A stretch of DNA of 64,000 bases, from contig NC_012587.1 in the NCBI RefSeq assembly GCF_000018545.1, positions 1,178,001 to 1,242,000 on the forward strand, written 5' to 3'. Each line of letters begins with the position of its first letter. Position 1 is the stretch's first letter. The notes beneath the pieces are model-generated. The model worked only from the letters and a program-made list of their open reading frames with translations, made no database searches and was not told the origin of the DNA. The translations under genes were made by a program, and so were the position numbers. Below are positions 8,891 to 16,229 of this stretch, piece by piece. This stretch comes from Sinorhizobium fredii NGR234 (lineage in GTDB: Bacteria > Pseudomonadota > Alphaproteobacteria > Rhizobiales > Rhizobiaceae).

Positions 8891-9678
8891 GCGCGTGCCT
8901 CGGCGTGGTGCAGGACCGAACGGGCAAGGCGCGTTCCCCAATCCTCGCTTTCGAATGTGGAGAAGAGCATCCAAGCGTCAGCCGCGGACGCGACAGAGAT
9001 TGCCTGCGCCTTGATGACCACGCCAGCCATGGAATATTCGGGCTCCGCAAGGATGCGTTTGACGACCGCGGCGAACTTGGCGCGTGCCTCTTCAAGCCCT
9101 GGTTTCGCCTGGTCGATACCAGACTGAGCGCGAAGGCGGGCGCATTCGGCCTCATATTCGCGGGCCAAGGCTACGCGCTCGTAATCCTCCTCAAGCGAGT
9201 TTTCCCATTCCTCACGAGTGGATCCACGGAACTTCTTCTGCCGATCAAAGGTCTTCCCGCGCAAAAGGCGCTCCGTTTGCTGGATGTCGAAGACAAGGCT
9301 CTTGACCGTCTGGACACAGAACGGGTCCTTCTCTCCGGGCCTGATGAGTGGCTGTCGGGAAATGGTCAGTTCGTTGGCCGTATGTTCCCACGGGCGGCGA
9401 TAGAGGAGAGCTTCGGGAGCTAGTGGCCAACGACCTTCCCATTCCTTGACGGTCGCTTTGTAGGCGTCGTGAGTCGCCTTATGCTCGGCCGCGACAGTGT
9501 GCAGCATGTCGCCGAGGCGGATCAGCTCCGGGTTCTCCAGAACTGCAGGTTCTGCCGTACCTGGCGCAGCGACGGCTGCTGCAGAAGCAGACGCAGCGGC
9601 CAGCCCAAGCAGGAGTTTGCGGCGAGAGACGACGGGTTCAGCTGCGACGATTGCTGTGATACTGGTTTCCTTATCCAT
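8887..9678 (-). CDS. Hypothetical exported protein with twin-arginine-like N-terminus
   Basis: 263 residues starting at the ATG at 9678 (AAAGGAAACG upstream). The N-terminus has SRRKLLLGLAAASASAAAV about residues 18-36, a twin-Arg pair before an Ala-rich hydrophobic core, which suggests export, possibly by Tat. The remainder is helical and charged, with no catalytic motif that I recognise. It is coupled to the next gene by an ATGA overlap. The pair sits between attL and the rightward early operon and is read leftward, the usual place of genes expressed in the lysogen. Confidence 0.65.
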   Translation of the reverse strand: MDKETSITAIVAAEPVVSRRKLLLGLAAASASAAAVAAPGTAEPAVLENPELIRLGDMLHTVAAEHKATHDAYKATVKEWEGRWPLAPEALLYRRPWEHTANELTISRQPLIRPGEKDPFCVQTVKSLVFDIQQTERLLRGKTFDRQKKFRGSTREEWENSLEEDYERVALAREYEAECARLRAQSGIDQAKPGLEEARAKFAAVVKRILAEPEYSMAGVVIKAQAISVASAADAWMLFSTFESEDWGTRLARSVLHHAEARA

Positions 9679-10084
9679 TTCCGTTTCCTTTGAGCGGTTT
9701 CGGGTGTGGTCAGGATCGGAGAGGGGCGGCAACCCCTTCTTCGATCCGCATTTCGCAAGCCAGTCATCAGGGATGCGAGAACCGACTTTTTGAAAACACC
9801 GTTAGGTGTTTGTTTTTTACTTCTGGCAGCATTGCCTTCGCATTGCCCTCGCAATGCATCCGCATCGCTTCATTCATTGTTTTTATTTCTTTTTTTACTC
9901 CAGTGCGCCTTTGCCGCCTTGGCGCCTACCTCCGACTTTTCCGAGAGGTAGATTTGCTTCAGCCGGCGGGTTTCTATGTGCATATTAACTGCCATCGTTA
10001 ACCTGTTGTCAATAACTCACACCATAAATATTGCAATAAAAATGCACATAGCCTATAAAGGCTCGAAACAACGAGGAATCTGGA
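9679..10084. promoter_or_regulatory. AT-rich divergent control region
   Basis: No gene is supported in these 406 bases. They separate leftward accessory genes from the rightward early genes and probably hold divergent promoters. Two features stand out: a terminator-like hairpin at 9794-9818, and a cluster of GCATTGC/GCAATGC/GCATCGC heptamers at 9832-9869. Base composition drops to AT-rich after 9870. Confidence 0.5.
9794..9818 (+). terminator. Intrinsic terminator-like hairpin in the control region
   Basis: AAACACC, loop GTTA, GGTGTTT, then GTTTTTT on the plus strand. No plus-strand gene lies before it, so it may end a short untranslated RNA or read-through from the left. Confidence 0.6.
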
Positions 10085-10273
10085 ATGGGTAGACCACCGG
10101 TGCCGACGCACCTGAAGAGAGACAAGCGTTTGGTTGTGATGTTGACCGAGGCCGAGAACGATCGACTGATCGATGCAGCGAAAGCTGCGGGCGCAGCAAG
10201 TCTAAGCGATTGGATCAGAGAGCGCCTATTGGATGCCGCTGCATCTGAAGCAAATGCTGGCGGCCTTGATTAA
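10085..10273 (+). CDS. Small ribbon-helix-helix-like protein
   Basis: 62 residues; ATG at 10085 with GAGGAATCTGG upstream. The layout KRLVVMLTEAENDRLIDAAK followed by a helix (SLSDWIRERLLDAA) matches the short beta strand plus two helices of ribbon-helix-helix regulators and MobC-like proteins: strand LVVML, then helices. It is probably a DNA-binding regulator of the early region. It lies alone, 224 bases before the next gene. Confidence 0.6.
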   Translation: MGRPPVPTHLKRDKRLVVMLTEAENDRLIDAAKAAGAASLSDWIRERLLDAAASEANAGGLD

Positions 10274-10497
10274 TACACTTGGGATCCACAAAACAAAATG
10301 GGAAACTGTAAAATACTACTTGACATGAGGCGATTCAACCGTTGCCTCCGTCGCTAAAGAAAAAGACTCCGCTATATTTACCGGTTAAATTTCATGCATT
10401 TGGGAAAACGAAAAGATAGACTTTGACCGGAGAGAATCGGAAATGGTAGGTTACGAAATATAGGTAGTTCGCACGGTGTTTCGTGAAAGGAGACCGA

Positions 10498-10701
10498 ATG
10501 ACGTATCTAACTGCCGCTCAAGTCAGGGAGCGGTATCAAATATCACCAACTAGCTTGTGGCGTTGGTGCCAGGACGAAAGCCTTAACTTCCCCCAGCCTT
10601 TCGTCGTTAAAAGAAGAAAGCTCTTCAGAGCAGAGGACTTGACCAGTTGGGAGCGTGAACGCGCCAAGGTGCCGGGTCAAAATGAAAAGCGGCAAGGGTA
10701 G
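10498..10701 (+). CDS. AlpA/excisionase-like helix-turn-helix protein
   Basis: 67 residues from the ATG at 10498, with AAAGGAG 7 bases before it, which decides this start over GTG 10483. LTAAQVRERYQISPTSLWRW is a MerR/AlpA-type winged helix-turn-helix, and RRKLFRAEDLTSWE is the typical wing and end of that fold. AlpA proteins activate integrase or excision genes; this may be the excisionase or an early activator. The 224-base AT-rich region before it (10274-10497) has a TTGACA at 10320 but no clear -10 partner. Confidence 0.7.
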   Translation: MTYLTAAQVRERYQISPTSLWRWCQDESLNFPQPFVVKRRKLFRAEDLTSWERERAKVPGQNEKRQG

Positions 10702-10788
10702 GTCGCCAAACCAAATCACCCTTGCCGCTCTGATCAGATAGTCGCTCCCCAGCGACTTCCTCCTCACCAACGAATAAAGGACTCGCTG

Positions 10789-11112
10789 ATGACGGGTTTA
10801 TCTAGACGCCAACAGACTATCCAAGTCAACATTCTGAACGACAATAACGAGCCGTGCGGACTTCCGGTCACACTTGTAGGCCGGGAATGCTGGACTTTGC
10901 GAAAGCTGCTCGATGCCGGCGAACGCGGCGTTTCATCCCTCGATCATATCGGGCCACGTCTGTCACACTACGTGATGAAGCTGCGGCGGGCTGGGATTAC
11001 TATCGAAACGGTGCCGACATTACATGGCGGCGACTTCCCGGGTGTCCACGGGGTGTACGTCCTCCGGAGCCGTTTGAGCGTCTTGGAAGATAACACGAGG
11101 GCTGCCGCATGA
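10789..11112 (+). CDS. Winged-helix-like phage protein
   Basis: 107 residues; ATG at 10789 after AAAGGA. The pattern LVGRECWTLRKLLDAGERGV, then RLSHYVMKLRRAGITIETV, HGGDFPGVHGVYVLRS resembles the winged-helix domain proteins common in phage early regions. It is the first gene of the overlapping replication operon (next start at 11109). Probable role: DNA binding in replication or regulation; not proven. Confidence 0.65.
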   Translation: MTGLSRRQQTIQVNILNDNNEPCGLPVTLVGRECWTLRKLLDAGERGVSSLDHIGPRLSHYVMKLRRAGITIETVPTLHGGDFPGVHGVYVLRSRLSVLEDNTRAAA

Positions 11113-11288
11113 CAGGCGCCGCCGAAGATCAAAAGATTCAAGAGGCGGCGCGGTGGATTTCCCAACAGGGAGAGCGCAAGGGAAACATCATCAGTACCAT
11201 CCGCGAGAGATTCTCGCTTTCTGCTTGGCAAGCCTGTGAGGCCTGCCGAGTGGCTCAGATGCTCCCAAGGGCAGGGGGCATTCAATGA
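11109..11288 (+). CDS. Small hypothetical protein, coupled
   Basis: 59 residues (MTGAAEDQKIQEAARW...). Its ATG overlaps the previous stop and its TGA overlaps the next ATG, both as ATGA, so it is inside a tightly coupled operon. Helical, with CEAC in the C-terminal part. No family recognised. Confidence 0.6.
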   Translation: MTGAAEDQKIQEAARWISQQGERKGNIISTIRERFSLSAWQACEACRVAQMLPRAGGIQ

Positions 11289-12496
11289 GCGTTGAGGGAA
11301 CTCTTCCTAAAAGGAATTCCGGGGAGCCGACGCCGCATGATGCTGACTTGGGCATTATGCATCACCCGAAGCTTTCTCACGTTCTTACGGGCGAGCTCGC
11401 CCGGTTGTACAGGGCAGGCTTTTGGCTCCTACCGCTCGGTTTGAAACGAGAGCCCCTGGTGAAATTTAGAACCGGGCAAGGTGGGGCTACTAAGCGACAC
11501 CCTCTATCTCTCGTAATCGAAAAGATGGCGGGGGCTGGTAGCTCAAATTATGCGATCCGATTGGAAGGCATACTGGTCGTCGATATCGACACCGATACGC
11601 CTGAGGCACGCGAATATGTGCGTCAGCGCTTTGGTGAGTCGTCGGTGCAAGTAAAAAGTCCGCGGGGCGCACATCACTATTTCCGCTTCGACGGAAAGCC
11701 GCCGGCGCCGGTGCGGTTGACCAATATTGCTATCGATTTCAAGGCGGGGAGCCAGTCGCTAATAGCCGGACCGTTTGCTGAGCGGGCCGATGGAGGTCAT
11801 TACCTGCCTCTTCAAGGGCGCCTCGATAGCGTAGCAAGCCTACCGACCTTCTATGATCGCGATCTGGAAGTTGACGAGACCGAGGTGGAAGTCGACGTAG
11901 TAAACAGCTGCCCAAAGATCCGCCGCGGCGACCGCCACCGCCATTTGAAGAAGCGCGGCATGCAGATGATTCCCGTTGTGCAGACCGAAGCTGAACTGTT
12001 CCAAGAGATGCTGCTCTACCGCGATTGGGAGTGTGAATTTCCCGAGGAAGTGCCGGACAGTGAGGTTGAGGCTCTCGCGCGTTGGTTCTGGTTCAAAAGA
12101 TGCAATAACGAGATTTGGAGCGGAAGGCAGTCTCCCATGGGAATGACCCGCGCGTCCTTCGATCAACTAATCAATGTAAAATACGGCGACCAAGCTTGGA
12201 TGCTTTATTCGTATGTACACAGCAAACACGAGCACCTCGGCCGGGAATTCGTAATAGTCCCGGAGGCAATTCTCGCCGCCGGCCAACTCCAAGCACTTTC
12301 CTCCAAAGATATCCGCCGTGCTGCGCAAATCCTTGTCGACCAAAAACTGCTTTGGCGGCGTGAGGTGCGTGATGGCTTCAAGCGCAAGTATCTCTATAGG
12401 ATTGCAGGAGGAAGACGGGGGGAGAGGTCTGTTGATTACATTAATACCCAATATGGGAACACGGAGCTTTCAGTCATTAAGGGAGGTTTGGCATGA
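11285..12496 (+). CDS. Prim-pol domain replication protein
   Basis: 403 residues. The N-terminal half has primase-polymerase features: YAIRLEGILVVDIDTDTPEA with the DID metal residues near 97-99, VKSPRGAHHYF with the conserved His near 130, and IDFKAGSQSLIAGP. This matches the bifunctional primase/polymerase N-terminal domain of phage and plasmid replication proteins. No Walker A helicase motif is visible in the C-terminal half, so it is prim-pol plus an unidentified C-terminal domain of about 200 residues. It is the likely primer maker of the element. Starts by ATGA overlap at 11285. Confidence 0.82.
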   Translation: MSVEGTLPKRNSGEPTPHDADLGIMHHPKLSHVLTGELARLYRAGFWLLPLGLKREPLVKFRTGQGGATKRHPLSLVIEKMAGAGSSNYAIRLEGILVVDIDTDTPEAREYVRQRFGESSVQVKSPRGAHHYFRFDGKPPAPVRLTNIAIDFKAGSQSLIAGPFAERADGGHYLPLQGRLDSVASLPTFYDRDLEVDETEVEVDVVNSCPKIRRGDRHRHLKKRGMQMIPVVQTEAELFQEMLLYRDWECEFPEEVPDSEVEALARWFWFKRCNNEIWSGRQSPMGMTRASFDQLINVKYGDQAWMLYSYVHSKHEHLGREFVIVPEAILAAGQLQALSSKDIRRAAQILVDQKLLWRREVRDGFKRKYLYRIAGGRRGERSVDYINTQYGNTELSVIKGGLA

Positions 12497-12675
12497 ACCA
12501 GCTCGATCTCTTCGAGTGGGCTGCTCGCCGGCCGACCGCCCAGATCCTCGACTGGCATAAACCATTCGCCGAACGCGTCATGGAGCGGCTGTACGAATAT
12601 GACGACGATTGGCCGAAACCTAACTTGGAAGCCGACATCGTGTCGTTTGCACGACGGGAGGCGGGTGCCGCATGA
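12493..12675 (+). CDS. Small hypothetical protein, coupled
   Basis: 60 residues, MNQLDLFEWAARRPTAQILD. It starts by ATGA overlap with the prim-pol stop and ends overlapping the next start. The QLDLFEW N-terminus recalls the QLxLF clamp-binding motif; a link to the sliding clamp would be inference only. Confidence 0.6.
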   Translation: MNQLDLFEWAARRPTAQILDWHKPFAERVMERLYEYDDDWPKPNLEADIVSFARREAGAA

Positions 12676-12965
12676 CCATAGCCGAACGTAAGGCGCGCGA
12701 AGCGCACGACCGCGAGAACCCGTGGCGCTCGATGAGCGAGGCCAAGGCAGACGGCCTCATCTGCAACCTGCTTTTCGACGATATGGCGGGCCACCACTCA
12801 CTGGAAGACATGAAATACTTCCTCGATACGGACGGCCATTGGTACCGCATCGATCCGCCGGAAAGGATTTGGAGGAGTCCGATGAACTGGCGGCCCGCTT
12901 ACGTCCGCATGACGCCGGAGCGTCGCGCACTGATCAAAAAAAGGTACGAGGAGAGCGTAGCATGA
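12672..12965 (+). CDS. Hypothetical protein, coupled
   Basis: 97 residues, basic and tryptophan-rich (HWYRIDPPERIWRSPMNWRP). ATGA overlaps at both ends place it in the replication operon. No family recognised. Confidence 0.6.
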   Translation: MTIAERKAREAHDRENPWRSMSEAKADGLICNLLFDDMAGHHSLEDMKYFLDTDGHWYRIDPPERIWRSPMNWRPAYVRMTPERRALIKKRYEESVA

Positions 12966-13387
12966 CAGCGCTTGTGCAAATGCAGCCCGGCGATTGGGCC
13001 TTGGCTTTCGATCAGCCGTACTTCTTGCCCGAATTTGAGATGGCGGCGCATCTCGAACGTTTCGCCCGGCGCGGCGGCGGCTGGGATAGTCACCAGGCCA
13101 GCGACATTTTCGTGCTTCATCAGATATCGGAGGTGAAGCCGAAGACCTATTTCGCGGTCGGAGATCAGCGCCGGCATCCTCGGAATTACGTCTTTGCAAC
13201 CGGGCAGTCGGAAAAAGCGATGCTCGCGCTGCGTGACAAGTTCTTCGCAATTGGCGTTGAGGCCGACGGCTCGATCGAGAAGGAGATGTACCGGCTCGTT
13301 GAGCCGTTCGCTCGTCAAAAGCGCGCTGAAGCGCTGGCTAAAGTGCATGCGACGCTGCCTCACATCTTTGGAAGGAGGACGAGCTGA
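12962..13387 (+). CDS. Hypothetical protein, coupled
   Basis: 141 residues from the ATG at 12962, which overlaps the stop of the previous gene; a longer open frame from 12722 overlaps that gene out of phase and is rejected. The middle reads KTYFAVGDQRRHPRNYVFATGQ. The last base is shared with the RNase H start. No function assigned. Confidence 0.65.
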   Translation: MTALVQMQPGDWALAFDQPYFLPEFEMAAHLERFARRGGGWDSHQASDIFVLHQISEVKPKTYFAVGDQRRHPRNYVFATGQSEKAMLALRDKFFAIGVEADGSIEKEMYRLVEPFARQKRAEALAKVHATLPHIFGRRTS

Positions 13388-14223
13388 TGGCCTACACCTT
13401 CCCGGAGCGACTGCGGCCGCTACGCGAGTGGCTGAAAAAGCAAGGGGCGGACGTCGACTCTTTCGTCACCGACCGCCAAGCCGCTTTCATGGCGCAACAA
13501 CTCGCCGGCTCTCGGATCAAATTCCCTGAGCGCGGCCAACCCATGTTCCCAGTGCTGCTGAAGATACAGGAGGCGATTAGCGCCGCCCACGTCCATGAGG
13601 TGGACGTCCCGCGGCAAGCGAAACCTAGCAAGGCTAAACCCAAGGCCGGGAAAGCCAAGGGCAATAAGCATAATGTTGTCGACCATGCCGCATTCGAGTC
13701 GGGACTGCACGTTTTCACAGATGGCGCATGCGAGCCCAACCCCGGCCCTGGCGGCTGGGGCGTGGCCGTCTACAGGGACAGGGCTGAAATCGCTTCCGAT
13801 CATGGCGGGAATGCAGACACCACGAACAACCGAATGGAACTCACAGCACTGCTGAAGGGCATCGAGGTGGCGAAGGCGCTGGGTGCCCCCGTCGTCGTTT
13901 GGTCCGATAGCAGGTACTGCGTCGACGGATGCAACGATTGGCGGCACGGTTGGAAAAAGAAGGAATGGAAGAAGGCTGGCCCAAAGGCGTCCGCCAAGAA
14001 CCAAGAAGTCAAGAACGTCGAGCTTTGGCAGGCGATCGACGCTGCGCTTGAACGCGCCGATCAGATCACGATCCGGTGGTGCAAGGGGCATGCTGGCATC
14101 GTCGGCAATGAGCGTGCGGACGAATTGTCCAATCTTGGCGTTGCGTCGCTCGTCGGGGTCTCTCCATTGCGAGAACCTGTTGATTATCTCACGGCCGAAT
14201 ACCGCAGTCGCATGGCTGAATAG
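13387..14223 (+). CDS. Ribonuclease HI with N-terminal extension
   Basis: 278 residues. The C-terminal RNase HI domain (about 107-265) has the catalytic set: Asp in VFTDGACEPNPGPGG, Glu in NNRMELTALLKGI, Asp in VVWSDSRYCVDG and Asp in GNERADELSN, plus the basic KKKEWKK handle. It cuts RNA in RNA-DNA hybrids, as expected for primer removal. The first 75 residues are a separate domain (RLRPLREWLKKQGADVDSF...) joined by a Lys/Pro-rich linker; I do not recognise it. Last gene of the overlapping operon that starts at 10789, next to the prim-pol primase. Confidence 0.9.
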   Translation: MAYTFPERLRPLREWLKKQGADVDSFVTDRQAAFMAQQLAGSRIKFPERGQPMFPVLLKIQEAISAAHVHEVDVPRQAKPSKAKPKAGKAKGNKHNVVDHAAFESGLHVFTDGACEPNPGPGGWGVAVYRDRAEIASDHGGNADTTNNRMELTALLKGIEVAKALGAPVVVWSDSRYCVDGCNDWRHGWKKKEWKKAGPKASAKNQEVKNVELWQAIDAALERADQITIRWCKGHAGIVGNERADELSNLGVASLVGVSPLREPVDYLTAEYRSRMAE

Positions 14224-14278
14224 TGCAGGAATCTCAAAGATTTGCTATGCTTTGCAAATCAGGAACGAGGGCGTTTGA

Positions 14279-14788
14279 ATGGGTCACTGGTACGTTGTGA
14301 GGACGCGGGCAGGGCAGCAGCAAAAGGCCACGCGTGAGTTCGAGGATAACGGGGTCACCGTCTACTGCCCGATGCTGCGGCGGGAGACCAGACACTTTCA
14401 AAGCAAGAAATGGCTAATGAAGGAATGCCCGCTCTTCACCGGCTACGTGTTCGCCTATCTGCGGATCTCGGACTTCGGCACCCTTCGTGAGATGCGGCAT
14501 GTGCTTTCGGTGCTCGCCGACGCGGGTGGGACGCCCATCCCCGTGGCGGGCAACATCGTGGAAGACATCCGGGACGCTCAGGAACGGGGAGACTTCGACG
14601 TGCTCCGACCGCCCGTCCGTCGCCTGAAGGCCGGCGACACGGTGCAGGTTAAAGACGGCCCGCTTACAGGTCATTACGCTGCAGTAACGAATATAGTGGG
14701 ACGGCGCGCAATCAAAGCTTTTGTGGAGATTTTCGGATCTCTGCGGGAAGTTGAAATCGGGCTTGAAAGTATCAGGCGAGTAGCTTAG
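14279..14788 (+). CDS. Prophage-encoded NusG/RfaH-family transcription factor
   Basis: 169 residues. The N-terminal NGN domain starts GHWYVVRTRAGQQQKA and contains CPLFTGYVFAYL, the equivalent of FFPGYVLV in host NusG (46986). The C-terminal KOW domain reads LKAGDTVQVKDGPLTGHYAA. The two proteins are clearly different at most positions, so this is a specialised paralogue rather than a recent copy. NusG paralogues such as RfaH let RNA polymerase read through long operons. It sits at the end of the early region, before the terminase-led late genes, which suggests late-gene antitermination (inference). Confidence 0.88.
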   Translation: MGHWYVVRTRAGQQQKATREFEDNGVTVYCPMLRRETRHFQSKKWLMKECPLFTGYVFAYLRISDFGTLREMRHVLSVLADAGGTPIPVAGNIVEDIRDAQERGDFDVLRPPVRRLKAGDTVQVKDGPLTGHYAAVTNIVGRRAIKAFVEIFGSLREVEIGLESIRRVA

Positions 14789-14969
14789 ATTGCGGCTCAG
14801 CGATTTGCAGCCTGTTTCTGCTGGGCGCCAGAGAGTGACCCACGGGGCTTAGGGGAGTTTCGCACTCCCCGCCGCGGCTTTACTTTGCCAAAATTCTACC
14901 GAGAACCTTCCGGCGCTACGTTTAGCCATGCCTGTTATCCGGAGAAGCAGGCAAGGCGGGCAGAAATGG

Positions 14970-15197
14970 CTATCGATCCAACCATAGTCTGGAGATCTGG
15001 TTCTCAGTCTCTTCAATGCGTTTTTTGAGGTACTCAATCTCCGCGTGAGCATCGTCCACTCGATTGCCAAGGATGACTGTCACCACGAGAACAACTCCGA
15101 ACAGCAAGGTCGTATCGTCAACGATTTCGAGGTATCCGATAACCGCTGCACCAAACAATATCGCTAGTAGGGCGCCGTCTGAAAAGCGCTTCTGCAT
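14970..15197 (-). CDS. Small membrane protein with coiled-coil tail
   Basis: 75 residues from the ATG at 15197 (MQKRFSDGALLAILFG). Two hydrophobic segments (about 9-20 and 27-40) are followed by a heptad-rich charged tail (EIEYLKKRIEETENQISRL). It belongs to a group of three small minus-strand genes between the NusG paralogue and the late genes. Function unknown. Confidence 0.5.
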   Translation of the reverse strand: MQKRFSDGALLAILFGAAVIGYLEIVDDTTLLFGVVLVVTVILGNRVDDAHAEIEYLKKRIEETENQISRLWLDR

Positions 15198-15287
15198 CGG
15201 GGCCTCGCGTGTCGTTTCGTTTAATCGCACAGTTTGTCAGCGCCGGCGCTCCAGTTCGAGCAGACTAGGCCCGATGCGCGAGTGCCG

Positions 15288-15524
15288 TTAGCCCTTGGTT
15301 TTCTTCGGATCTGCTCCGTAGGTCCTTTCCTCGCGAATAGTGCCGTCTGATTTGTGAAGCACTGCCTGCCCAAGTCCGCCGCCATCATGTACGGCGCGCC
15401 CGGCCTTGACCGCGGCTGCTTCAGCTTGCTTCTGGGTTTCGTGCGTTGAAATGGTTTTGCCGCCTTGCGCCACCTTCCAACCGTCTTTGGTCGGAGTTGA
15501 ATGAAATGTGGTTCGCTTTGCCAT
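15288..15524 (-). CDS. DUF2188 domain protein
   Basis: 78 residues; ATG at 15524 behind AAGGAGGATCTC. The pattern KDGWKVAQGGKTISTHETQK with AVLHKSDGTIREERTYG is that of DUF2188, small proteins found in many bacteria with unknown role. Probably an accessory gene. Confidence 0.75.
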   Translation of the reverse strand: MAKRTTFHSTPTKDGWKVAQGGKTISTHETQKQAEAAAVKAGRAVHDGGGLGQAVLHKSDGTIREERTYGADPKKTKG

Positions 15525-15586
15525 GAGATCCTCCTTCTCAAGTTTACTTGCTAATTGGCATCCCCTCCCTTTGGTCGCCCGGCCAT

Positions 15587-15754
15587 TCACCAAAGACCGA
15601 TGAGCAACCCAAGGCCGTGAATAACACCGACCGGGAAGAAAATTGCTCCCGCAATGAGGAAGCCCCAGAGTTCTTCGGTGAAACAAACATACAAGTGGGT
15701 CAGCCAGCCTGCGATACTCGCAAGGACGGCCACGACGCCGACAAAATTACCCAT
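15587..15754 (-). CDS. Small two-helix membrane protein
   Basis: 55 residues from the ATG at 15754 with GGGGGA before it. Two hydrophobic helices (FVGVVAVLASIAGWLT and WGFLIAGAIFFPVGVIHGL) fill most of it. Function unknown; a holin-like role cannot be excluded but the lysis genes lie elsewhere. Confidence 0.55.
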   Translation of the reverse strand: MGNFVGVVAVLASIAGWLTHLYVCFTEELWGFLIAGAIFFPVGVIHGLGLLIGLW

Positions 15755-15851
15755 CCAATTCCCCCTTAAGTTGAGCAGAAACATTCACATGAGTCGTTCG
15801 TGATTTCCAGACGCAGTTCCCATCCGACTTGCAGATTCCGCAGGTAACCGA

Positions 15852-16229
15852 ATGTCTGATCCTACAGATGAAGAACAGCGTCCCGAGCATTTGTTCAAGC
15901 CCGGCCAGTCTGGGAACCCGCAGGGCAGGCCAAAGGGCGCGCGCAACAAGCTCGGCGAAGCGTTCATTGAAGCGATGCACGCCGACTTTGAGCAACACGG
16001 CGTCGCGGCCATCGTGCGAGTCCGTGAAGAGAAGCCAGACCAATATCTCAAGGTTATCGCCTCGATCCTGCCGAAGGATCTGAACGTCAACATCAACAAC
16101 ATGGACGACTTGACGGATGACCAGCTTATCGAGCGCATCCGGTCTCTCGATTCCGCAATCCGGCCTTTCCTCGATGCTCAAGGAGCAAGCGGCTCTGTTG
16201 GCGGAACTGGACCGGAGACGACGCACTAA
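15852..16229 (+). CDS. DUF5681 protein, terminase small-subunit-like
   Basis: 125 residues. FKPGQSGNPQGRPKGARNKL is the signature of DUF5681, which is common just before phage large terminase genes and probably binds DNA for packaging. It overlaps the terminase start by 56 bases. First gene of the rightward late module. Confidence 0.8.
   Translation: MSDPTDEEQRPEHLFKPGQSGNPQGRPKGARNKLGEAFIEAMHADFEQHGVAAIVRVREEKPDQYLKVIASILPKDLNVNINNMDDLTDDQLIERIRSLDSAIRPFLDAQGASGSVGGTGPETTH

Noticed and set aside
10320..10370. TTGACA promoter before the AlpA-like gene
   Set aside because: The -35 match is perfect but no acceptable -10 lies 16-18 bases downstream, so I do not call it as a promoter.
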